Positions 1-5,699 of a DNA stretch of 47,893 nucleotides are shown here, one piece after another (within the stretch, counting starts at the first letter, position 1; each line of letters opens with the position of its first letter). The DNA is taken from the NCBI GenBank assembly GCA_937886715.1, contig CAKZZD010000025.1, positions 1-47,893 of the forward strand, written 5' to 3'. The position numbers and the translations under genes were made by a program. This DNA is from an uncultured Bacteroidales bacterium. Its GTDB lineage: Bacteria; Bacteroidota; Bacteroidia; Bacteroidales; P3. The notes beneath the pieces are model-generated. The model was given only the letters and a program-made list of their open reading frames with translations. It made no database searches and was not told the origin of the DNA.

Positions 1-13
1 TCGTCAGAAAGAA

Positions 14-40
14 AAAGGCGCCGATTGGATCAGCGCCTTT
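14..40 (-). terminator. Terminator hairpin beside the distal att copy
   Basis: AAAGGCGC (14-21) pairs with GCGCCTTT (33-40). Read on the minus strand, the stem is followed by a T-rich stretch, so it would end transcripts coming leftward out of the att copy at 43-57. This is probably the original chromosomal terminator of the tRNA-Leu gene, pushed away by the island insertions. Confidence 0.6.
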
Positions 41-42
41 GA

Positions 43-57
43 GTACCCCGGGAGGGA
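43..57. repeat. Distal attachment-site copy (tRNA-Leu 3' end)
   Basis: The 15 bases GTACCCCGGGAGGGA are identical to 20563-20577, the 3' end (acceptor and T-stem) of the tRNA-Leu gene. Fourteen of them recur at 4966-4979. A tRNA 3'-end fragment about 20 kb from the intact gene, with an integrase gene next to the intact copy, marks the far boundary of integrated DNA. Confidence 0.8.
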
Positions 58-461
58 ATCCAATGTATACTGATAATCATTTTGTTATGTGTCTCGTGGA
101 AAAAATATGGAAAACAATTTGAGTCACTAACGCACAATATTACGTCCCTTTTTTGCATACCACACACCCCAATCTTCGACCGTTTTGTTTGCAAAGATAC
201 AACTTTTTCTAATTCATAGGCAAGAAAGGGAAAGAACTCTTCTAAAACATAGGCAATGGGCCATCCAACAGGAAAACGACAAACAAAACGGCAAACAAAT
301 GGCATTTCCAAATGAATGGAAACGAATGTTTTGCTCAGAATACTGGAGATTGAGTGGCAAGCAATCTGACAAACAAACGACAAACAAGCGACAAACGAAC
401 AACAAGCAACTTCAATTGGGGTGAATGCCATATCTTCGAATAAGGAAATGTCTAAATGGCA
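58..461. other. Non-coding left end of island 1
   Basis: I see no credible gene here. A minus-strand -7 box (TATCTTTGC, complement of 191-199) points leftward to the att copy with no reading frame behind it. Short degenerate GACAAACAA-type repeats lie around 268-290 and 366-410. Open frames through this stretch only translate those repeats. Confidence 0.5.
108..123. repeat. Island 1 end motif, left copy
   Basis: TGGAAAACAATTTGAG differs by one base from the first 16 bases of the 21-bp repeats at 4697-4717 and 4820-4840 near the other end of island 1. A shared motif at both ends in the same orientation is what integrase arm-binding sites look like. Function is inferred. Confidence 0.45.
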
Positions 462-576
462 TTAAAATTCGGCCAACTTTGGTATTAAAATTCGGCCAAC
501 TTTGGAAATGAAATTCAGCCAACTTTGGAAATGAAATTCAGCCAACTTTGGAAACGAAATTCAGCCAACTTTGGAA
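462..576. repeat. Five 23-bp tandem repeats upstream of the ATPase gene
   Basis: Five copies with a strict 23-bp period have cores starting at 464, 487, 510, 533 and 556, and each contains GCCAACTTTGG. Copies 1-2 have TTCGG and copies 3-5 have TTCAG before CCAACTTTGG. The CCAA-CT-TTGG centre is a small palindrome. The array ends about 40 bp before a promoter box at 618, so it may be an operator cluster or iteron set for the ATPase gene. Confidence 0.85.
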
Positions 577-617
577 ACGAATTTTTATAAAATTCTATCT
601 ATGTGAAATTTATTTTG

Positions 618-626
618 TACTTTTGC
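618..626 (+). promoter_or_regulatory. -7 box of the ATPase gene
   Basis: TACTTTTGC matches the Bacteroidota -7 consensus and lies 21 bp before the ATG at 648, just downstream of the 23-bp tandem repeats. Confidence 0.7.
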
Positions 627-647
627 AGCGTGAAAATATGATGCTAA

Positions 648-1922
648 ATGAAGAAGTACAAACAAAGAATTGCCGATAAACTTCTGGAAAAGAAGCTAGA
701 AGGTACAGGAGCCGTCCTCATAGAGGGACCAAAATGGTGCGGAAAGACCACGACTGCTGAGCAGCAGGCTAAAAGTGTGGTGTATATGGACGATCCTGAG
801 GAAGGAACAAACTGGCATCAACTAGCCATATTGAACCCCAAAGGAGTTCTTACTGGGGAGACACCTAGACTTATTGATGAATGGCAGTCCGCTCCTATTC
901 TATGGGATGCTGTTAGATATGAAGTTGACCACAGAGATGATGATGGACAGTTTATTCTGACAGGGTCGGCGGTTCCTGTAGATGATAAAGAATTGAGGCA
1001 CACGGGTACCGGACGTGTTTCATGGCTTACAATGAGAACGATGAGCTTGTGGGAATCGGGAGAATCGAATGGGAGTGTGAGCTTGAGAGAACTATTCAAT
1101 GCTCCCGAGCAACTGTTTGCGGAAAATACACTGAATCTGGAAGACATCGCATATTTGACCTGTCGAGGAGGATGGCCAAGAGCAACCCTCCAAAAAAAAG
1201 ATGTCGCTTTGGGAAGGGCATTTGATTATTTTGATGCTGTGATAAAAAGAGATATTTCTCGTGTGGATGGTGTGAAAAGAGATTCGGAACGTACACGCCG
1301 TATTATGCAATCGTATGCTCGCAATCAAGGATCACAGATTCCTATAAGCACTATTGCAGCTGACATTAGGGCGAATGATGTGGACAGTGTGGACGACAAG
1401 ACTGTATATTCTTATGTGGCAGCACTAAAAAAGATATTTGTCATCGAGGATATGGCGGCATGGAATCCCAACTTGCGCTCAAAGACAGCAATACGGACAT
1501 CAGACAATCATTATTTTACAGACCCTTCCATTGCAACAGCTGCTCTCGGACTAGGGCCAAATGACCTTATGAGCGACCTGAATACGTTTGGTCTGCTTTT
1601 TGAAACAATGTGTGTACGCGATTTAAGGGTGTTTGCGGATTCTCTTGATGGACAAGTATACCATTATCGAGACAAGAATGGTTTGGAGTGCGACACTGTA
1701 GTACATTTGCGCAACGGCTCATATGGCCTGATAGAGATTAAACTTGGAGGTGAGGAATTGATAGAAGATGGCGTACGAGCGTTAAATGACTTGACAGGCA
1801 AGATTGACACCACTAAGATGAAGGCTCCTGCATTCAGAATGATACTTACTGCTGTCGGCAAGTTCGCCTATCGTCGTGAGGATGGGATTTATGTGGTGCC
1901 AATTGGATGTTTGAAAGATTGA
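648..1922 (+). CDS. AAA family ATPase with DUF4143 domain
   Basis: This 424-residue protein is a P-loop ATPase of the AAA_14/DUF4143 type. Walker A is GPKWCGKTT (about residues 27-35), the Walker B-like segment is RLIDEWQ (about 75-81), and sensor-like FILTGSA follows near 102-108. The C-terminal part contains LECDTVV and LIEIKLGG (about 343-367), a D...E-x-K pattern typical of PD-(D/E)XK-like folds in DUF4143 proteins. Such proteins are common in gut Bacteroidota and often sit in mobile or defence regions; their biochemical role is poorly known, and toxin-antitoxin or defence roles are only suggestions. The start is the ATG 21 bp after a clear -7 box. The upstream 23-bp repeats suggest dedicated regulation. 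Confidence 0.85.
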   Translation: MKKYKQRIADKLLEKKLEGTGAVLIEGPKWCGKTTTAEQQAKSVVYMDDPEEGTNWHQLAILNPKGVLTGETPRLIDEWQSAPILWDAVRYEVDHRDDDGQFILTGSAVPVDDKELRHTGTGRVSWLTMRTMSLWESGESNGSVSLRELFNAPEQLFAENTLNLEDIAYLTCRGGWPRATLQKKDVALGRAFDYFDAVIKRDISRVDGVKRDSERTRRIMQSYARNQGSQIPISTIAADIRANDVDSVDDKTVYSYVAALKKIFVIEDMAAWNPNLRSKTAIRTSDNHYFTDPSIATAALGLGPNDLMSDLNTFGLLFETMCVRDLRVFADSLDGQVYHYRDKNGLECDTVVHLRNGSYGLIEIKLGGEELIEDGVRALNDLTGKIDTTKMKAPAFRMILTAVGKFAYRREDGIYVVPIGCLKD

Positions 1923-1937
1923 GAGTTATAACAGTTT

Positions 1938-1968
1938 AAGCATAAATAATCACTCGCTGATTATTTAT
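1938..1968 (+). terminator. Hairpin after the ATPase gene
   Basis: A perfect 13-bp stem (GCATAAATAATCA with TGATTATTTATGC, loop CTCGC) lies 15 bp after the stop codon. The T-rich tail is weak, so termination is probable but not certain. Confidence 0.55.
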
Positions 1969-2034
1969 GCATTTATTCGTCTCGTTTTTGTCAAAAAACA
2001 TCACTTTTTTACTCTCAGTTTTATCAAAAAGTTG

Positions 2035-2043
2035 TATCTTTGC
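2035..2043 (+). promoter_or_regulatory. -7 box of the small ORF/ASCH pair
   Basis: TATCTTTGC, preceded by AAAAAGTTG, lies 20 bp before the ATG at 2064. It is the only promoter seen for the two genes that follow. Confidence 0.7.
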
Positions 2044-2063
2044 AAAGAGATACAGCTAATGCT

Positions 2064-2192
2064 ATGGACAGTTTCAGAGAACAGGTGCAGCACATCGCTC
2101 ATGCCGAAATGGGTCTTGAGGTGAAGGCTGCGCAGCTGTTCTCCCTCGGACTCACAAAGGCCGACGTGAATAATCTGCTGTACCGAGATTGA
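2064..2192 (+). CDS. Small hypothetical protein (42 aa)
   Basis: An ATG 20 bp after a strong -7 box opens a 42-residue frame that begins MDSFREQVQ and ends NLLYRD. The composition is that of a real helical protein (AEMGLEVKAAQLFSLGLTKADV). Its TGA stop (2190-2192) overlaps an in-frame TTG of the ASCH gene frame, and the two are clearly cotranscribed. I do not recognise a family. It could be a partner or antitoxin-like companion of the ASCH protein, which is speculation from position only. Confidence 0.6.
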   Translation: MDSFREQVQHIAHAEMGLEVKAAQLFSLGLTKADVNNLLYRD

Positions 2193-2284
2193 ACCATACC
2201 GCAGCGGAACGTAATATAAAACGTGCGTCTGGTATTACCCATCGTATTGCTAAAAAGAACAAAGCACCCAACCGCATCCGCCAG

Positions 2285-2734
2285 ATGAAATGTCTCGCCA
2301 TACGTCAGCCGTGGGCAATGCTGATTGCTGCGGGTATAAAGGATGTAGAGTGCCGTGATAAACTGGTGCCACCTTGCAAGCGGTTCCTTATCGCCGCCAG
2401 CAAGAAGCGTGATGCAAAAAGATTAGGGGATGTCCTCGATGGCCAGTTGCTGGACGTGGTGAATGGATATATAGCCAAAGGCACACTACCACCTTATGAG
2501 CAATGGCCAACTGGTGCCATCATCGGCTATGTGGATATAAAAGAAGTTACTTATGGCGATGTCGCCTCGCCTTGGGGCTGCGGTGTCGACGGCATCAAGT
2601 ATGTCCTAAAGAACGCCCATATGTTCAACAAGCCCATCTACGACAAAAACAAAGCAACGCCCTTATTCTATAATGCAGACGGATACGATAACCGACATCT
2701 GCCAGCATCTCAGGTAGTTACTTTAGATGTTTAA
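2285..2734 (+). CDS. ASCH domain protein
   Basis: The protein starts MKCLAIRQPWAMLIAAG and continues KDVECRD, the typical N-terminus of an ASCH domain, a small beta-barrel fold related to PUA that is thought to bind RNA or modified nucleosides. Later segments TGAIIGYVDI and SPWGCGVDG fit the same fold. With the ATG at 2285 it has 149 residues, about the usual size. The frame is open back to a TTG at 2189 that overlaps the stop of the small upstream gene, so a longer 181-residue form translated by coupling is possible. ASCH proteins turn up in phage and island gene sets, but the substrate here is unknown. Confidence 0.8.
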   Translation: MKCLAIRQPWAMLIAAGIKDVECRDKLVPPCKRFLIAASKKRDAKRLGDVLDGQLLDVVNGYIAKGTLPPYEQWPTGAIIGYVDIKEVTYGDVASPWGCGVDGIKYVLKNAHMFNKPIYDKNKATPLFYNADGYDNRHLPASQVVTLDV

Positions 2735-2753
2735 GAGAATCTGAAATCAACAA

Positions 2754-4424
2754 TCAATCCTCTTGAATTTCTCCTGCACCTTCAAGAAGTATTTCCTGTT
2801 CACTTTCATCCAAACTGCTATTCAGCGTTTTAACACCGTCTCCAACATGGCAAATAGCATTAATTGCTTTGTGGATAGATTGTCCACGTTTCTCTATAAA
2901 ACTATTGAAATCGTCCTGGAGAGCAGCATTGAATGCATCTTCCTCAATGAAATGTGTTTTGAGTTGGTCAGCTAGTTTTGGATTTGTCTCTAAGTATCCT
3001 TGCAGGTACCTAGAGGGGTATTTGTTGGAAATTTCCTGATTAAGGTGCTTCGAGATGAAGGCAAAATTCAGAAGAGAATTAATCTCCTCTGTCTTTACGC
3101 CCAGTTTACTCGCTAATGAGTTAGGGAAGAAGTGGTGATTCTCTTTAGCATTCTGCCGCGAGGCATTGGTCTTGTCGAGAGTCACCACGTCACCATTGTT
3201 GAAGTCGAGAGGTTTCTGTAGCGCCATCAAACAAAGAACGCCGTTCTTGATAACCGACCGGTTTCCCATCCGGATTTTCTTGAGATCGTCAAGTACAAGT
3301 TTGACAGTAAAGACGCGGGTAACAGTAGAATCATGTACCAAGTCCTCTATCCAACGGGCATCGTTATTCATCTTGGTAAAAGTGGAACTGGAGTACCGAT
3401 TGGAGAATGTCAACGTCCAAAACCAGTCAGTTAGTGCCTGTTTGTGTTCAGGAAGTACCGATGACTGACCGGTAATAAAGAAGTAGTATTGAAGCACGGG
3501 AATGATGTTTTGGTATGGGATAATTTCCACCCCTTGCACTCCCCATTGGTTCTTCATAAAGTCAATGGCCAGCCGGATACACTCTGTCGTCCTTTCCCAA
3601 GCTTTTTTGCAGTCTTCATTCTTGAGTGCCAGCTGGTGCGCCTTTACACAGTCTTTCCTGACGTTCAATGCCAATGACTGTACAAAAATCTCATTATCAA
3701 TTCTTCCCCACAATTGAACGGAGGCCTCGTTATTGAAGTCTGATATTTGGTCGCGCAGGTCAAAATCGCTTGACCATACCGATGCGTGTACAAGATCAAA
3801 CAATGAGAGACGTCTACCTCCTTGGTTAATGCGTTCAAAGATGGTTACCACCTCTTCCAAGGTCATATCAAGCGATTTGATGATGCTGATTGGATAGTTG
3901 TCGAAGGTGGCTTTACAGGAGGATAGAGTCCGTGCAAGTTCTTTGTTGCCGGAAGCAGAGTAATCCATCAACAACTCATCATATTCTTGCTGATCAAAGA
4001 TTTTCCACGCTGGGATGTTGTTCGGTTCCGTTTTCAAAGTGGGAATCTTAAATACACGTTTATCCAGGTTGAAGCATATGCTGCTATAGTCAATTCCACT
4101 CAGCTTCTTCCCCTTCAGGGCCACGTATAGCGACGTGATACGTTGTTGCCCATCCAAGATGAAAGTGAACCTATTTGCAGCTGGTTTTATTGGAAAACCA
4201 AATTCGGTGATATCTCTACAGAATCCTTCCATCTCAGTATCAGTTTCCCAAAGGAAGAATGAACCAATTGGAAATTCGTGATAGATACTATTGAGCAGTT
4301 TTACAATCTTGGCTCTTTCCCAAACGTAAGAGCGTTGAAAACGGGGAATACGCATATTCCCTTGCTCCAATTCGTGAAATACTTTGGCAATATTCCAGTT
4401 ATTGATGATTTCTATATGGTTCAT
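2754..4424 (-). CDS. DUF262 (GmrSD-like) protein
   Basis: The 556-residue protein has an N-terminal DUF262 domain: IPRFQRSYVWE (about 26-36) and FILDGQQRITSLY (about 87-99), the ParB-like nucleotide-binding signature. Near the C-terminus ENHHFFPNSL (about 430-440) and NFAFISKHLNQ (about 457-467) resemble the His- and Asn-containing core of DUF1524/HNH nuclease modules. Proteins with this layout include GmrSD-type restriction factors that attack modified phage DNA, so a defence role is likely but inferred. The ATG at 4424 overlaps the TGA of an upstream remnant on the same strand (ATGA), so the gene was once the downstream member of an operon. No intact partner or strong promoter is seen. Confidence 0.8.
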   Translation of the reverse strand: MNHIEIINNWNIAKVFHELEQGNMRIPRFQRSYVWERAKIVKLLNSIYHEFPIGSFFLWETDTEMEGFCRDITEFGFPIKPAANRFTFILDGQQRITSLYVALKGKKLSGIDYSSICFNLDKRVFKIPTLKTEPNNIPAWKIFDQQEYDELLMDYSASGNKELARTLSSCKATFDNYPISIIKSLDMTLEEVVTIFERINQGGRRLSLFDLVHASVWSSDFDLRDQISDFNNEASVQLWGRIDNEIFVQSLALNVRKDCVKAHQLALKNEDCKKAWERTTECIRLAIDFMKNQWGVQGVEIIPYQNIIPVLQYYFFITGQSSVLPEHKQALTDWFWTLTFSNRYSSSTFTKMNNDARWIEDLVHDSTVTRVFTVKLVLDDLKKIRMGNRSVIKNGVLCLMALQKPLDFNNGDVVTLDKTNASRQNAKENHHFFPNSLASKLGVKTEEINSLLNFAFISKHLNQEISNKYPSRYLQGYLETNPKLADQLKTHFIEEDAFNAALQDDFNSFIEKRGQSIHKAINAICHVGDGVKTLNSSLDESEQEILLEGAGEIQED

Positions 4425-4639
4425 GAGGTATGTATTACTGCTTTTAATATTCCCACTGTTCGGTAGTCGCCATCAGAATCAAGCACGATGGTATTGTAAT
4501 CCTTGTTCAGCGGAATCAACTCCACTTTGCTGTGCTTCCAGCCTTCTTCTGTCACCACCTTCTCGCTGTGGTATTTCTTGATGGTGTATTTGCCGTCATA
4601 ATCAGGGTTGAGTTCTCTGCTCTGTGTGAGGACTATCTG
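4421..4639 (-). pseudogene. 3' remnant of a gene coupled to the DUF262 gene
   Basis: Read on the minus strand, an open frame without a start codon encodes about 72 residues, including ELNPDYDGKYTIKKYHSEK and the tail ILKAVIHTS before TGA at 4423-4421. An upstream TAG closes the frame at 4640-4642. The KYTIKKYHSEK segment resembles the beta-rich S24/LexA-like C-terminal domains seen in some helicase or restriction proteins; that family call is tentative. The TGA overlaps the DUF262 start as ATGA. I read it as the surviving end of the lost first gene of this operon. Confidence 0.5.
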
Positions 4640-4696
4640 CTATAATTGTCTATTTTATGCCTTTCAGGGTTGCAAAATTACGAAAAATAAACGATA

Positions 4697-4717
4697 TGGA
4701 AAACATTTTGAGGAAAA
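4697..4717. repeat. Island 1 end repeat, copy 1
   Basis: The 21 bases starting TGGAAAACATTTTGAGG are repeated exactly at 4820-4840 and nearly at 108-123. Candidate integrase or excisionase arm site. Confidence 0.6.
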
Positions 4718-4819
4718 TGATTCAATATAAAACAATCTGGTGGTATTTGAAACGTTCATTACTCGTTGTTACTCAATATTATCCAAATGCATAATATTGT
4801 TTTTGGTAATTGTTTTCCG

Positions 4820-4840
4820 TGGAAAACATTTTGAGGAAAA
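4820..4840. repeat. Island 1 end repeat, copy 2
   Basis: An exact copy of 4697-4717, 123 bp further right and in the same orientation. Confidence 0.6.
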
Positions 4841-4942
4841 GGGGGTAAATAACAGGTAAAAATGGGTAATAACGTGACTACTGATAATGTGTCAGTTATA
4901 CTTATAATGCGCTTAAAATGTGCGATTTATGGCAAAAAGAAA

Positions 4943-4960
4943 GGCGGTCTTGCGACCGCC
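4943..4960 (-). terminator. Terminator beside the middle att copy
   Basis: GGCGGTC and GACCGCC form a stem with a four-base loop. On the minus strand the stem is followed by TTTCTTTTTG. It directly follows the tRNA-end copy at 4966-4979 in that reading direction. Confidence 0.65.
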
Positions 4961-4965
4961 GTTTT

Positions 4966-4979
4966 GTACCCCGGGAGGA
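4966..4979. repeat. Middle attachment-site copy
   Basis: GTACCCCGGGAGGA matches 14 bases of the tRNA-Leu 3' end, with one G of the final GGG missing or changed relative to 20563-20577. It separates the two islands and is the left boundary of island 2. Confidence 0.8.
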
Positions 4980-5062
4980 ACTATGAAAAAATAACCTTAT
5001 TTTTCTTTATTGGTTGATATTGTTTGCTTTAAGTCCTTTCAAAACTATCTGAATATTGTCAC

Positions 5063-5104
5063 TATGACCAATAAATCTTCTAAAATATGACCAAATTATG
5101 ACCA
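5063..5104. repeat. TATGACCA arm-site motifs, left end of island 2
   Basis: TATGACCA occurs at 5063-5070, 5086-5093 and 5097-5104. The last two are 11 bp apart, about one helical turn. The same motif with the same 11-bp spacing and orientation lies at the right end (20476-20494). Binding by the integrase is inferred. Confidence 0.6.
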
Positions 5105-5120
5105 ACCTATTCGCTCCATA

Positions 5121-5268
5121 TTATTTCACATTTCCCAGCAGTTCCTTTGCCGTCATCTCCATCTTCGAGAAGGCGAACCACTTCTTGCCAAGGTCTTTCA
5201 AGGAGGCACCGATATGATAGACGGTATTGTCGATGCAGAGGTGGCGGTCGTGGACACACCAGCACTCA
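5121..5268 (-). pseudogene. 3' remnant of an ORF6N-type gene
   Basis: Read leftward from the CRISPR array, the minus strand encodes HDRHLCIDNTVYHIG, then ASLKDLGKKWFAFSKM, and a short tail to TAA at 5123-5121. This HDR...D...YH-G-S-KDLGKK pattern is what I know from the C-terminal end of ORF6N-domain proteins of gut Bacteroidota. There is no start codon, because the frame runs directly into CRISPR repeat 1 at 5269. The array or the nuclease unit therefore seems to have landed in, or recombined with, such a gene. Confidence 0.6.
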
Positions 5269-5699
5269 CTTGTAATCACCATCATTTCTTCGGCTTTTTA
5301 CAGCCGTCGTGGTCATAGGCATAGTTGCTGCACACTTGTAATCACCATCATTTCTTCGGCTTTTTACAGCGTCCTTGGTGGTCTGCTGGTTGGTGGGGTG
5401 CTTGTAATCACCATCATTTCTTCGGCTTTTTACAGCACAGAAAAAGAAATACACGGAGAAGCCGTCTTGTAATCACCATCATTTCTTTGGCTTTTTACAG
5501 CGCACCGTCCAACGGGTTCTTGCCGCATTGCCTTGTAATCACCATCCTTTCTTTGGCTTTTTACAGCCCTGAATGTTGCTGATGAATGCCCCGTTGACTT
5601 GTAATCACCATCCTTTCTTTGGCTTTTTACAGCACCGTCACCCTCGTGGTGTCGGTGTTGGCACTTGTAATCACCATCCTTTCTTTGGCTTTTTACAGC
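5269..5699 (-). CRISPR. CRISPR array, 7 repeats and 6 spacers
   Basis: Seven 36-bp repeats lie at 5269-5304, 5335-5370, 5401-5436, 5466-5501, 5532-5567, 5598-5633 and 5664-5699. On the plus strand each starts CTTGTAATCACCATC and ends GGCTTTTTACAGC. The six spacers are unique, 30 bp each except spacer 3 (29 bp). Repeats 5-7, nearest the nuclease gene, read CATCCTTTCTTTGG, repeat 4 reads CATCATTTCTTTGG and repeats 1-3 read CATCATTTCTTCGG, so changes accumulate away from the gene. The likely transcript runs leftward from the nuclease gene: each repeat then begins GCTGTAAAAAGCC, which can form a small hairpin, and ends GATTACAAG next to the spacer. Repeat 7 contains the stop codon of the nuclease gene. 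No cas1 or cas2 is nearby. Confidence 0.95.

Larger units (their letters stand above)
4640..4942. other. Non-coding right end of island 1
   Basis: No gene is seen. The stretch is AT-rich and contains two exact 21-bp direct repeats (4697-4717 and 4820-4840) and several GGTAA words around 4844-4870. The position just inside an att copy fits recombination or regulatory DNA. Confidence 0.5.
43..4979. mobile_element. Genomic island 1 (no integrase seen)
   Basis: The segment lies between two copies of the tRNA-Leu 3' end (43-57 and 4966-4979) and is AT-rich compared with the backbone right of 20750. It carries an AAA/DUF4143 ATPase, a small protein, an ASCH protein, a DUF262 protein and a gene remnant. 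A related motif near both ends (108-123, 4697-4717, 4820-4840) resembles integrase arm sites. No recombinase gene lies inside, so it is either non-autonomous, decayed, or mobilised by another integrase. Confidence 0.6.

Noticed and set aside
30..431. Open frames of 133 and 79 residues at the left end
   Set aside because: They translate repetitive non-coding DNA and run through the att copy; no promoter with correct orientation and no protein-like features.
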